DNA of 42,573 bases, from assembly GCA_019749855.1 (NCBI GenBank), contig JAIEPI010000132.1, positions 1 to 42,573 on the forward strand, read 5' to 3'. The notes under the pieces are model-generated. The model was not told the DNA's origin, made no database searches, and saw only the letters and a list, made by a program, of their open reading frames with translations. Shown one piece after another: positions 33,623-41,948 of the stretch (the first letter of the stretch is position 1; each line of letters opens with the position of its first letter). The position numbers and the translations under genes are program-made. This DNA is from Rickettsiales bacterium (GTDB taxonomy: Bacteria > Pseudomonadota > Alphaproteobacteria > Rickettsiales > UBA998).

Positions 33623-36600
33623 TTAGGCTTCGTTTTCAATCAGTTCGACATTCAGTCCCAGTGACCGTAATTCTTTCACCATGACGTGGAAGCTCTCCGG
33701 AATACCCGACTCGAACGAATGGTCACCGCGCACAATGGATTCGTACACTTTGGAGCGTCCCGCCACGTCATCCGACTTGACGGTGAGCATCTCTTGGAGT
33801 GTGTACGCCGCGCCATAAGCCTGAAGTGCCCAGCACTCCATCTCCCCAAAGCGCTGTCCACCAAACTGCGATTTCCCGCCGAGAGGCTGTTGCGTCACCA
33901 GAGAGTACGGTCCAATGGAGCGTGCGTGAATCTTATCATCCACCAAGTGATGCAGCTTCAGCATGTAAATGTAGCCAACGGTCACTTTACGGTCGAAAGA
34001 TTCACCGGTGCGGCCATCAAACAAAGTGACCTGACCGGAACGATCCTGCCCACCCTTTTCAAGCCACTTCACGATCTCTTCTTCACGTGCTCCATCAAAA
34101 ACGGGGGTCGCAAATGGCAGGCCTTTCTTTAAATTAAAGGCCAGTTCCAGAACTTCACCATCATCCATACGTTTGATTTCAGTTTGGTTCACTGTGTCCT
34201 CGTAGATATCAAGGAGCAATGTCCGCATGGAAGATGCTTTGTCCGCGTCCATCTGGGTTTTCTCCAGCGCTTCACGAATCTGCTTGCCAATACCGGCAGA
34301 CGCCCAACCAAGATGCGTCTCCAGAATCTGACCCACGTTCATGCGCGACGGTACCCCAAGCGGGTTCAGCACAATATCCACCGGTGTGCCATCCGCCAGA
34401 TGCGGCATGTCTTCTACAGGAGTAATACGCGAGATGACCCCTTTGTTACCATGGCGACCAGCCATTTTATCACCAGGCTGCAACTTGCGTTTCACCGCGA
34501 CGAAAACTTTCACCATTTTGAGTACGCCTGGCAGCAGATCATCACCTGCTTGCAGCTTATCCACTTTTTCTTCAAAACGATTATTCAGGCGCTGATTGGC
34601 TTCATCGAGCTGCGTCTTCAGCTTCTCAATTTGCCCCATGACTTTTTCGTCTTTGATGGCAATTTCCCACCACAGACCTTTGGGCAGCTCTGCGAGCACC
34701 TCAGCATTCAGCTTGGTTTTTGCCTTCATGGTTTTTGGGCCTTTGACCACTTCCTGTCCATCGAGCAGGGTGGTTAAACGACTATAGATGTAGCGCTCAA
34801 CAATCGCACGCTCATCATCACGATCCTTACGCAAGCGTTCAATATCGGATTTTTCAATGGCTAAATGGCGTTCGTCTTTCTCTATGCCACGGCGCGAGAA
34901 GATTTTGACCCCGACCACGGTACCTGAAACACCCGGCGGCAAGCGAAGCGAGGTATCACGAACATCCGACGCTTTTTCACCAAAGATAGCGCGCAGAAGT
35001 TTTTCTTCAGGCGTTACCGGTGATTCGGATTTCGGCGTGACTTTACCGACCAGAATATCGCCTGGCTTTAGTTCAGCCCCAATATGCACCACACCGATTT
35101 CATCGAGGTTGCGCAGCGCTTCTTCACCGACGTTAGGAATATCACGGGTGATCTCCTCAGCGCCCAGTTTGGTGTCACGCGCCATCACTTCAAATTCTTC
35201 AATGTGAATAGAGGTGAAGACATCTTCAGCGACCATTTTCTCAGAAATGAGAATTGAATCCTCGAAGTTGTAGCCATTCCATGGCATAAATGCGACCAGC
35301 ACGTTATGCCCGAGCGCCAACTCACCCAGATCAGTGGACGGGCCATCGGCCACCGTATCACCGACCTGCACCACATCACCTACACGCACCAGAGGGCGCT
35401 GGTTAATGCAGGTGTTCTGGTTGGAGCGCTGGAATTTCAGGAGATTATAGATATCAACGCCAGGCGCATCGTCCGTCATGCCTTTAACGCTGGTTTCTTC
35501 CACCCGAATCACGATACGTGTGGCATCCACCTGATCGACAATCCCGCTGCGACGCGCCACGGTGGCGACGCCTGAGTCACGTGCGACGATTTCTTCCATA
35601 CCGGTGCCGACCAGTGGTGCTTCGGTACGCACCAAAGGCACCGCTTGGCGTTGCATGTTCGAGCCCATCAATGCACGGTTCGCGTCATCATTCTCCAAGA
35701 ATGGGATGAGCGCTGCCGCCACAGAAACGAGCTGCTTAGGAGAAACATCAATGAAATCGATGGCTTCGGGTGCTGCCATCACGAAGTCACCGTTTTTACG
35801 GCAGGAAATCAGGTCTTCGGTGAACTTATCCTTGCTGTCCAACGCTGCATTGGCCTGTGCGATGGTGTAGCGGCCCTCTTCCATAGCAGAGAGATACACA
35901 ACCTCATCCGTCACTTTACCATCCACAATTTTGCGATATGGGCTTTCAATGAAACCATATTTATTGACACGCGCATAGGTCGCCATCGAGTTAATCAGAC
36001 CGATATTCGGGCCTTCCGGCGTTTCAATCGGGCAGATACGACCATAATGCGTCGGATGCACGTCACGCACCTCAAAACCAGCCCGTTCACGGGTGAGACC
36101 GCCCGGTCCAAGCGCCGAAAGACGGCGTTTATGCGTAATTTCCGACAAGGGATTCGTCTGATCCATAAACTGCGACAATTGCGAGGAGCCAAAAAACTCA
36201 CGCACCGCCGCAGCAAGTGGCTTGGAATTAACAAGATCATGCGGCATCACGGTGTCAATATCGACCGAGCTCATCCGCTCAACAATCCCGCGCTCCATAC
36301 GCAGAAGACCAATACGGAACTGATTTTCCATCAACTCACCAACAGAACGCACACGACGATTGCCCAGATGATCAATGTCATCGATTTCGCCGTAACCATC
36401 CTTCAACCGCACCAGCGTTTGCACTGTATTGATGATATCGTCTTTGGTCAGCACACCGACAGTATCAGGGTGATTGAGATTCAGACGCGCATTCATCTTC
36501 ACACGGCCAACCTCAGAGAGATCGTAGCGCTCAGACTCAAAGAACAGCGAGGTAAACAAGGCCTGCGCAGCGTCCGGTGTTGTTGGCTCACCCGGGCGCA

Positions 36601-37750
36601 TCACGCGATAAATATCGATCAGCGCATCTTCTTTCGTGGTGTTTTTATCTGCCATGAGGCTGTTGCGAATGTAAGGACCGACATGGACGTTATCAATTGC
36701 CAATAGCTGCAGCTCTTTAATGCCCGCTTCTTCGATCTGTGCAATCATATCCTTGCTGATCTCATGACCGGCCTCGGTAATCACTTCACCGGTCTGCAGA
36801 TTCACTAAATCGACGGCCGCATATTTACCAATCAATTTTTCACGCACCACCAGCAACTCAGAGAGACCGTCCTCTTTAAGTTTCTTTGCCATACGCGGCG
36901 TGATTTTCTGACCCGCCTCGACCACGGTTTTGCCAGACTTGGCATCAACCATGTCCTGATCGAGCTTGATACCGCGCCATGCTTCAGGATTATAAGGAAC
37001 GGACCAGCCTTTTTTCTGCTGCTTGTAGCTCTCAAATTTATAGAAGGTTGAGAGAATTTCCTCATTATTCATATCCAGCGCGCGCAACAGGGAGGTCACC
37101 GGCAATTTGCGGCGACGATCAATGCGAGTGTACACAATGTCCTTAGCATCGAACTCAAAGTCGAGCCATGAGCCGCGGTAAGGGATAATGCGTGCGGAAT
37201 ACAGAATCTTACCCGAGCTATGTGACTTGCCTTTATCATGGTCAAAGAACACGCCAGGTGAGCGATGCATTTGCGATACAATGACGCGCTCGGTACCATT
37301 GATAATGAACGTACCATTCTCAGTCATGAGCGGAATATCGCCCATGTACACATCCTGCTCCTTGATATCCTTAATTTCACGCGCGCCGGTATCCTCATCA
37401 ACGATCCACACAATCAGGCGAAGTGTGACGCGCAGAGGCGCGGAGAAATTGATGCCACGCTGGCGGCACTCGTCCACATCATACTTAGGCGCATCAAACG
37501 TATAGGAAACATACTCAAGTGTTGAGGTTTCCGAGAAATCATTGACCGGAAAAACGGATTTCATCACACCATGCAGGCCGGTGTTGGTGCGACCCTTTTG
37601 TGGCACAACCATTTGCAGAAATTGATCGTAGGAGTTCTTCTGAACCTCAATCAGGTTAGGCATGAGCGCGGCGGATTTAATCTTGCCAAAGCTTTTGCGA
37701 ATACGTTTACGGGAAGTGAAACTAAAATCGGAATGTGCCGTTGTTGCCAT
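33623..37750 (-). CDS. rpoB: RNA polymerase subunit beta
   Basis: Catalytic beta subunit, 1375 residues. Typical blocks are HRSPGVFFDHDKGKSHSSGK, the rifampicin-pocket region FFGSSQLSQFMDQTNPLSE with HKRRLSALGPGGLTRERA, ETPEGPNIGLINSMATYAR, PWNGYNFEDSILISE, KMAGRHGNKGVISRI and the C-terminal EMECWALQAYGAAYTLQE. The rifampicin-region residues look like the common sensitive type (Asp in FMDQ, His in HKRR and Ser in RLSALG). The ATG at 37750 has AAGG upstream. It is preceded by a structured 152-bp gap after rplL. Confidence 0.98.
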   Translation of the reverse strand: MATTAHSDFSFTSRKRIRKSFGKIKSAALMPNLIEVQKNSYDQFLQMVVPQKGRTNTGLHGVMKSVFPVNDFSETSTLEYVSYTFDAPKYDVDECRQRGINFSAPLRVTLRLIVWIVDEDTGAREIKDIKEQDVYMGDIPLMTENGTFIINGTERVIVSQMHRSPGVFFDHDKGKSHSSGKILYSARIIPYRGSWLDFEFDAKDIVYTRIDRRRKLPVTSLLRALDMNNEEILSTFYKFESYKQQKKGWSVPYNPEAWRGIKLDQDMVDAKSGKTVVEAGQKITPRMAKKLKEDGLSELLVVREKLIGKYAAVDLVNLQTGEVITEAGHEISKDMIAQIEEAGIKELQLLAIDNVHVGPYIRNSLMADKNTTKEDALIDIYRVMRPGEPTTPDAAQALFTSLFFESERYDLSEVGRVKMNARLNLNHPDTVGVLTKDDIINTVQTLVRLKDGYGEIDDIDHLGNRRVRSVGELMENQFRIGLLRMERGIVERMSSVDIDTVMPHDLVNSKPLAAAVREFFGSSQLSQFMDQTNPLSEITHKRRLSALGPGGLTRERAGFEVRDVHPTHYGRICPIETPEGPNIGLINSMATYARVNKYGFIESPYRKIVDGKVTDEVVYLSAMEEGRYTIAQANAALDSKDKFTEDLISCRKNGDFVMAAPEAIDFIDVSPKQLVSVAAALIPFLENDDANRALMGSNMQRQAVPLVRTEAPLVGTGMEEIVARDSGVATVARRSGIVDQVDATRIVIRVEETSVKGMTDDAPGVDIYNLLKFQRSNQNTCINQRPLVRVGDVVQVGDTVADGPSTDLGELALGHNVLVAFMPWNGYNFEDSILISEKMVAEDVFTSIHIEEFEVMARDTKLGAEEITRDIPNVGEEALRNLDEIGVVHIGAELKPGDILVGKVTPKSESPVTPEEKLLRAIFGEKASDVRDTSLRLPPGVSGTVVGVKIFSRRGIEKDERHLAIEKSDIERLRKDRDDERAIVERYIYSRLTTLLDGQEVVKGPKTMKAKTKLNAEVLAELPKGLWWEIAIKDEKVMGQIEKLKTQLDEANQRLNNRFEEKVDKLQAGDDLLPGVLKMVKVFVAVKRKLQPGDKMAGRHGNKGVISRITPVEDMPHLADGTPVDIVLNPLGVPSRMNVGQILETHLGWASAGIGKQIREALEKTQMDADKASSMRTLLLDIYEDTVNQTEIKRMDDGEVLELAFNLKKGLPFATPVFDGAREEEIVKWLEKGGQDRSGQVTLFDGRTGESFDRKVTVGYIYMLKLHHLVDDKIHARSIGPYSLVTQQPLGGKSQFGGQRFGEMECWALQAYGAAYTLQEMLTVKSDDVAGRSKVYESIVRGDHSFESGIPESFHVMVKELRSLGLNVELIENEA

Positions 37751-37851
37751 GATGGTTCTTTACCTTACAACGTTATATCTACAGAGCCGTTCGCGTGTAT
37801 CTCAGGAACGGCAGGAATCGTCTAGCATTCTAAAATGCACTAAGCACAAAG

Positions 37852-37880
37852 GGGTGTATCGCGTTCTCCGCAATACACCC
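37852..37880 (-). promoter_or_regulatory. Stem-loop between rplL and rpoB
   Basis: A 12-bp stem (GGGTGTATTGCG with CGCGATACACCC, one G-T pair) and a 5-nt loop lie 23 bp downstream of the rplL stop. No T-run follows. The same gap holds two weaker hairpins (37787-37811, CCGTTC/GAACGG; 37825-37838). In E. coli the rplL-rpoB gap carries an attenuator and an RNase III site; the position here suggests a similar role. Confidence 0.6.
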
Positions 37881-37902
37881 TCTTGCACATGATCATCTAA
37901 AA

Positions 37903-38277
37903 CTACTTAAGCTCAACTTTAGCGCCAGCGGCCTCGAGTTGTGTTTTCAGCTTATCAGCTTCGTCTTTGTTGACGCCTTCTTTCACTGCTTTAGGAGCAC
38001 CCTCAACGAGGTCCTTGGCTTCTTTCAAGCCGAGACCAGTGATCACGCGAACTTCTTTGATCACGTTGATTTTGTTAGCACCCGCGTCCGTCAGCATTAC
38101 CGTAAATTCGTCTTTTCCTTCTTCCGCTGCCGCACCAGCACCTGCTGCTGGCATCGCCATTGCCATTGGAGCCGCTGCAGAAACGCCCCATTTTTCTTCG
38201 AGCATTTTGGATAGCTCAGCCGCTTCCATTACGGTCAGTACGGAAAGCTGTTCTACGATTTCTTGAAGGTTTGCCAT
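37903..38277 (-). CDS. rplL: 50S ribosomal protein L7/L12
   Basis: Stalk protein that recruits translation GTPases. The 124 residues have the N-terminal dimerisation domain (IVEQLSVLTVMEAAELSKMLEEKWG), a flexible Ala/Met/Gly hinge (AAPMAMAMPAAGAGAAAEE) and the C-terminal factor-binding domain (KINVIKEVRVITGLGLKEAKDLVE). The ATG is preceded by AAGGGGA. It follows rplJ by 41 bp. Confidence 0.98.
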   Translation of the reverse strand: MANLQEIVEQLSVLTVMEAAELSKMLEEKWGVSAAAPMAMAMPAAGAGAAAEEGKDEFTVMLTDAGANKINVIKEVRVITGLGLKEAKDLVEGAPKAVKEGVNKDEADKLKTQLEAAGAKVELK

Positions 38278-38318
38278 GATAAATCCCCTTATTGTTTCTC
38301 TAGTTAATCAAATTCTAT

Positions 38319-38834
38319 TTATGCCGCATCTTTGGATGAATACGCACCAAAGACTCGCGCCAGCTGACCTGCTGGAGCCTGAAGGACACCCGCAACTTTC
38401 GTCGCAGGCGCATTGAGCAAGCCGATAATTTTGGCACGCAACTCGTCGAGTGAAGGAAGCTTGGACAGCGCCTCAATGCCTTTTTGGTCGAGCATTGTGG
38501 TACCGAACGCACCGCCCAGAAGAACAAACTTATCATTCAACTTGGCAAACTCAGCCAACGCCTTCGCTGCACTCACAGGATCATTGGCGTAGGTAATGGT
38601 GGTTGGGCCAATAAACTTATCAGTAAGCGACTCGTAAGCAGTGTCCTTCAATGCAATTTTTGCCAGACGGTTTTTAGCCACTTTAAAGCCAGCGCCCGCC
38701 GCACGAACTCTGCCACGCAAATCAGACATCTGCGCAACATTAAGCCCAGTATTGTGAGCCACCAACACAATCCCATGATTGGCAAATGTCTCTTTCAGAA
38801 ACTGGACCTGCGCCTGTTTTTGATCGCGATTCAT
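38319..38834 (-). CDS. rplJ: 50S ribosomal protein L10
   Basis: Base of the ribosomal stalk, binds L7/L12 dimers. The 171-residue protein starts MNRDQKQAQVQFLKETFA and contains LRGRVRAAGAGFKVAKNRLAKIAL, then the helical C-terminal L12-binding region. It follows rplA by only 20 bp, so there is no room for the long L10 leader seen in E. coli; autoregulation, if present, must act elsewhere in the operon. Confidence 0.97.
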   Translation of the reverse strand: MNRDQKQAQVQFLKETFANHGIVLVAHNTGLNVAQMSDLRGRVRAAGAGFKVAKNRLAKIALKDTAYESLTDKFIGPTTITYANDPVSAAKALAEFAKLNDKFVLLGGAFGTTMLDQKGIEALSKLPSLDELRAKIIGLLNAPATKVAGVLQAPAGQLARVFGAYSSKDAA

Positions 38835-38854
38835 ATCCCTACCCTATCCCTCGA

Positions 38855-39550
38855 TCAGGCCGCCAGCGTGGAGAGGTCAACTTTGACCCCAGCACCCATG
38901 GTGGATGAAACCGAAACTTTTCTAACAAAATTACCCTTAACGCCGCTTGGCTTCGCCTTGAGAACCGCTGAAACAAGCGCATCAAAATTTTCTTTCAGTG
39001 CCTGCGCAGAAAAACTTGCTTTACCAATACCTGCTTGCAGAATCCCTGCTTTTTCAATACGGAATTCAACCTGACCACCTTTAACATCCTTTACCGCCTG
39101 AGCAACATTCGGCGTGACGGTGCCAGTTTTTGGATTTGGCATTAAGCCCCGCGGGCCAAGCACCTTTGCAACCTTGCCTACCGTACCCATCATGTCAGGA
39201 GTCGCGATGCAGCGATCAAAATTAATGACGCCCTTATTAATCGCCTCGACCAGATCGTCAGCGCCAACAATTTCTGCACCTGCAGCCAGCGCTTCCGCCG
39301 CCTTGTCGCCACGTGCAAACACCGCTACGCGAACCGTCTTGCCGGTACCGTTTGGCAGCGACACCACACCACGCACCTGCTGATCAGACTGCTTAGGATC
39401 AACGCCCAGATTGATCGCCACCTCAATGGTTTCATCAAACTTAGCCAATGCCGCACCTTTAACGAGCGTCAATGCATCCGCCGCCGCATAAAGCTTAGCA
39501 GATTCGATAGATTCACTGGCTTTGCGCCAACGTTTGCCGGGCTTGCTCAT
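38855..39550 (-). CDS. rplA: 50S ribosomal protein L1
   Basis: Binds 23S rRNA at the L1 stalk and in many bacteria represses its own operon mRNA. The 231 residues include KFDETIEVAINLGVDPKQSDQ, RGVVSLPNGTGKTVRVAVF, GPRGLMPNPKTGTVT and the C-terminal VKGNFVRKVSVSSTMGAGVKVD. GGAG lies upstream of the ATG. It is 4 bp from rplK, so the two are coupled. Confidence 0.98.
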   Translation of the reverse strand: MSKPGKRWRKASESIESAKLYAAADALTLVKGAALAKFDETIEVAINLGVDPKQSDQQVRGVVSLPNGTGKTVRVAVFARGDKAAEALAAGAEIVGADDLVEAINKGVINFDRCIATPDMMGTVGKVAKVLGPRGLMPNPKTGTVTPNVAQAVKDVKGGQVEFRIEKAGILQAGIGKASFSAQALKENFDALVSAVLKAKPSGVKGNFVRKVSVSSTMGAGVKVDLSTLAA

Positions 39551-39554
39551 GATT

Positions 39555-39986
39555 TCACTCCGTTACTTCCAGGCCCATGGAGAGCGCCGAGCCACGAATC
39601 ATCATGCTGGCGGCATCCACTGTGTGGGCATTAAGGTCTTTCATTTTTTTCTCAGCAATCTCACGGATCTGACCCATAGAAATTTTGCCTATTGGCGCAT
39701 CTTTACCCGGATTGGAGCCGCCTTTTTCGAGCTTCACCGCTTTTTTGATGAAGTGCGATACCGGAGGTAACTTCGTCACGAAGGTGAAACTGCGATCGGC
39801 GTACACCGTGATCACCACAGGAGTCGGGGTACCCGGCTCCTCATTCTGCGTCGCGGCATTAAATGCCTTGCAGAATTCCATGATGTTCACCCCTTGCTGA
39901 CCCAATGCGGGGCCAACAGGCGGAGACGGGTTTGCCTTGCCCGCTGCGATTTGCAGCTTGACGTAACCTTGAATTTTTTTAGCCAT
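39555..39986 (-). CDS. rplK: 50S ribosomal protein L11
   Basis: GTPase-centre protein that binds 23S rRNA near the stalk. From ATG 39986 it has 143 residues beginning MAKKIQGYVKLQIAAG, with PSPPVGPALGQQGVNIMEFC typical of the N-terminal domain. An upstream in-frame start at 40019 is rejected because AGGAAG lies about ten bases before 39986 and the family starts MAKK. The 114-bp gap to nusG shows no clear terminator. Confidence 0.97.
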   Translation of the reverse strand: MAKKIQGYVKLQIAAGKANPSPPVGPALGQQGVNIMEFCKAFNAATQNEEPGTPTPVVITVYADRSFTFVTKLPPVSHFIKKAVKLEKGGSNPGKDAPIGKISMGQIREIAEKKMKDLNAHTVDAASMMIRGSALSMGLEVTE

Positions 39987-40100
39987 CGGATCTAACTTCC
40001 TTGCCGAAAGGAACGGCATATATAAAGGATGGTTTTACGTTGTCAACGGCTTTTTGTCACCGATGCAACATCGGATAACAAATAACCGGATTCCGCGGGA

Positions 40101-40634
40101 TTAGGCGACCTTTTCGACCTGCGAGTATTGCAGATCAACCGGTGTTGGACGACCGAAAATGGTGACGGAGACTTTGATACGCTCTTTATCTTCATCCACT
40201 TCTTCAATCACCCCAATGAACGAGTCAAACGGCCCGTCCACCACTTTCACTTGCTCACCCACTTCAAACACTACGCCGCGGCTGGCTTCTTGAATGCCTT
40301 CCTCGACCTGTTTGAAAATGCGCTCTGCTTCCATGTCGCTGATGGGCTGAGGACGTCCACCGCCACCCAGAAAACCAGCCACTTTTGGGATATTCTTGAC
40401 CAAATGCCAGGCCTGATCGTTCAGGTCCATTTTCACCAGCACATAGCCCGGGAAAAAACGGCGCTCACTGGCCACTTTTTTGCCACGGCGCATTTCCACC
40501 ACGTTTTCCGTTGGCACCACCACTTCATCAAAGAAGTTCGAGATGCCCTGCTGTGCGGCCTGCTCCTTGATCGACTGCGCGACCTTCTTTTCGAAGCCGG
40601 AATAGGCGTGCACGATGTACCACTTACTTGCCAC
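40101..40634 (-). CDS. nusG: Transcription termination/antitermination factor NusG
   Basis: Binds RNA polymerase, increases processivity and links to Rho or the ribosome. The 177 residues have the NGN domain (SKWYIVHAYSGFEKKVAQSIKEQA; later RRFFPGYVLVKMDLND) and the C-terminal KOW motif (FEVGEQVKVVDGPFDSFIGVIEEVD). It starts at GTG 40634 with GGAGG about 11 bases upstream. The secE stop lies 4 bp before it. Confidence 0.98.
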   Translation of the reverse strand: MASKWYIVHAYSGFEKKVAQSIKEQAAQQGISNFFDEVVVPTENVVEMRRGKKVASERRFFPGYVLVKMDLNDQAWHLVKNIPKVAGFLGGGGRPQPISDMEAERIFKQVEEGIQEASRGVVFEVGEQVKVVDGPFDSFIGVIEEVDEDKERIKVSVTIFGRPTPVDLQYSQVEKVA

Positions 40635-40638
40635 GGTC

Positions 40639-40830
40639 TTAACCTCCGATACCCAGAATCATTTGAATGCCCCACGAAATCAAATTATCTGCCAGAAGAA
40701 AGAAAATCGCGGCAATTACCACCATCACAATAACCATGATGGTTGATACCGTGGTTTCACGCCGCGTTGGCCAGGTCACTCGACCCGCCTCCTGACGCAC
40801 TTCTCGCATAAACTTCGCAGGATTTTTCAT
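40639..40830 (-). CDS. secE: Preprotein translocase subunit SecE
   Basis: Essential membrane subunit of SecYEG. From ATG 40830 the product has 63 residues with one transmembrane helix (IMVIVMVVIAAIFFLLADNLI), preceded by the conserved amphipathic helix (REVRQEAGRVTWPTRRET). An upstream GTG at 40887 would add 19 residues not found in the family. No Shine-Dalgarno precedes the ATG, which is unusual for this operon. It is followed by nusG. Confidence 0.95.
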   Translation of the reverse strand: MKNPAKFMREVRQEAGRVTWPTRRETTVSTIMVIVMVVIAAIFFLLADNLISWGIQMILGIGG

Positions 40831-40912
40831 AAGGAGCGTGTTCTTAGAGGATATTTTCCCGCTTGGCAAGCGCCGTAGCGGGTTCACACAGAATTAGTGC
40901 CTATGGCGTGGA

Positions 40913-40942
40913 ATTATAATCATTGCGGCTCGGCATAACCAA
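40913..40942 (-). promoter_or_regulatory. Promoter of secE-nusG-ribosomal protein-rpoBC operon
   Basis: The minus strand has TTGGTT (40942-40937), an 18-bp spacer and a consensus TATAAT (40918-40913), giving a leader of about 75 nt before secE. It lies immediately after a terminator, so it is the only visible entry point for the downstream operon. Confidence 0.7.
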
Positions 40943-40946
40943 CATA

Positions 40947-40970
40947 AAAGCCCCCGTGGTGTGGGGCTTT
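40947..40970 (-). terminator. Intrinsic terminator upstream of the secE promoter
   Basis: Perfect 8-bp stem AAAGCCCC/GGGGCTTT with an 8-nt loop, then TTTTAT on the minus strand. It directly follows the second copy of the tRNA-Trp 3' end, as a terminator would follow the tRNA itself. Confidence 0.8.
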
Positions 40971-40972
40971 GG

Positions 40973-40993
40973 CATGGCAGGGGCGACAGGATT
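40973..40993 (-). repeat. Exact 21-bp copy of the tRNA-Trp 3' end
   Basis: Identical over 21 bp to 41144-41164. The repeat covers the encoded CCA, discriminator, acceptor 3' strand and T-stem 3' strand of tRNA-Trp plus two flanking bases. It lies 171 bp from the intact gene, on the same strand, and like it is followed by a terminator. The rest of the tRNA is missing, so this is a 3' fragment. Confidence 0.85.
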
Positions 40994-40999
40994 GACAGT

Positions 41000-41077
41000 C
41001 GGCCTGCTGGCCGCCTGCCGTCGAGCGGTGCCTCGCACCTGTAGTGCTGCGGCCTCCCATTTTCCTGCTGGAAAATG
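41000..41077. repeat. Cluster of three perfect small palindromes
   Basis: CGGCC/GGCCG with TGCT loop (41000-41013), GGTGC/GCACC with CTC loop (41027-41039) and CATTTTCC/GGAAAATG with TGCT loop (41058-41077). A T-loop-like TCGAACC follows at 41080-41086. The cluster lies between the intact tRNA-Trp and its fragment; it could be a degraded repeat element or structured RNA. Confidence 0.5.
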
Positions 41078-41111
41078 TCTCGAACCCACGTTCACCCGTT
41101 CGCATGAAATG

Positions 41112-41143
41112 AAAAAAGCCAACCCGCTTGGATTAGCTTTTTT
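41112..41143 (-). terminator. Intrinsic terminator of tRNA-Trp
   Basis: Stem of about 14 bp (AAAAAAGC..CC with GG..GCTTTTTT, two G-T pairs, 4-nt loop) directly after the tRNA 3' end, ending in a T-run on the minus strand. Confidence 0.85.
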
Positions 41144-41145
41144 CA

Positions 41146-41221
<76 letters not shown>

Positions 41222-41284
41222 ACATTTCAGATGCAAGCATTTGCCTGAGAATGAGAGAAAAAGCAAGTATCATGGTTTGCAAAG

Positions 41285-41740
41285 CTACAGATAACGATTG
41301 GCGACACGCTGCAACTCCGCCTTGGCCACCAAGGCCCGGACCAGCTGTTCACGGTACAGGAGATAATAATGCTCCGCAGAACTGGCCACAGTAACCCCTT
41401 CATCCTGCCCGTCATCCATTCCTAACGCTTTGACAGCGTCCAAAAATCGCTGCTTTGGTTCACTCACCCCATGATCAAACGCTGCATCAAACAACATTTC
41501 TAATGTTTGGCTGAGATGCTGTTTGGGGTCTCCGTATGCACCCTCATTTTGTAGGTGGCGACGTATCTCTGGACTCGTCGTGCGATCCAGATGTTGAATC
41601 ACTTTGGAATGCGTATTGATTACTTCCTCAACAAGCACTCTAAGGGCAGCAGTGCCATAACCCTTGGATGGATCAAAAAACAGTGACTCTAACTTGCCGA
41701 GGTGCTCCTCAGAAACATCATCTTCCGGGCTTTCAACCAT
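41285..41740 (-). CDS. Unrecognised 151-residue protein
   Basis: A soluble, acidic, helical protein (VESPEDDVSEEHLGKLESLF ... TLEMLFDAAFDHGVSEPKQRF ... LVRALVAKAELQRVANRYL) with no motif I recognise. The ATG at 41740 has GGAGAA eight bases upstream. It lies directly after the terminator that follows the tuf fragment, so it needs its own promoter or readthrough. It is inserted between tuf and tRNA-Trp, which are usually adjacent. Confidence 0.7.
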   Translation of the reverse strand: MVESPEDDVSEEHLGKLESLFFDPSKGYGTAALRVLVEEVINTHSKVIQHLDRTTSPEIRRHLQNEGAYGDPKQHLSQTLEMLFDAAFDHGVSEPKQRFLDAVKALGMDDGQDEGVTVASSAEHYYLLYREQLVRALVAKAELQRVANRYL

Positions 41741-41757
41741 TTACTTTTCTCCATAAA

Positions 41758-41788
41758 AAAGCCCAACGCCATGACAGCGCCGGGCTTT
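41758..41788 (-). terminator. Intrinsic terminator after the tuf fragment
   Basis: A 12-bp stem (AAAGCCCGGCGC with GCGTTGGGCTTT, two G-T pairs) and a 7-nt loop, ending in a T-run on the minus strand about 20 bp after the fragment's stop codon. It differs in sequence from the terminator of the intact tuf. Confidence 0.85.
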
Positions 41789-41807
41789 CTCTTACATGCC
41801 AATCGAA

Positions 41808-41892
41808 CTATTCGATAATGCTGGCGACGACGCCGGCGCCGACGGTGCGTCCGCCTTCGCGGATCGCGAAGCGCAAGCCCTCATCCATCGCA
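41808..41892 (-). pseudogene. 3' fragment of an EF-Tu gene (tuf remnant)
   Basis: The minus strand encodes the last 28 residues of EF-Tu (AMDEGLRFAIREGGRTVGAG, then VVASIIE and TAG). It aligns without gaps to the end of the intact tuf at 42328-42412: about 75 of 85 bases match. Nearly all differences are at third codon positions; the one protein change is Lys to Ser near the C-terminus. Similarity stops abruptly at 41892, upstream of which the sequence is unrelated. Such silent divergence shows the fragment came from a functional, separately evolving tuf copy. It keeps its own terminator. A 31-codon frame from ATG 41900 exists but has no ribosome-binding site. Confidence 0.88.
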
Positions 41893-41948
41893 CAGGACAT
41901 GTCTGAGCAAAACCAAAAAGGCAAGGGTTTTCGCTACGCATCACCCGC

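Larger units (their letters stand above)
40831..41145. other. Non-coding region between secE and tRNA-Trp
   Basis: About 315 bp without a credible gene. It holds, from tRNA-Trp towards secE: a terminator, a hairpin-rich segment (40994-41108), a partial copy of the tRNA-Trp 3' end, a second terminator and the secE promoter. Short open frames across it change frame at each element and encode Arg/Gly/Ala-rich nonsense, so none is called. Confidence 0.75.

Noticed and set aside
35645..36706. 353-codon plus-strand open frame
   Set aside because: Antisense to rpoB throughout, His/Arg/Thr-rich with no recognisable motif; a shadow of a well-conserved gene.
38835..38854. L10 leader regulatory element upstream of rplJ
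   Set aside because: Only 20 bp separate rplA and rplJ, too short for a leader with the kink-turn fold.
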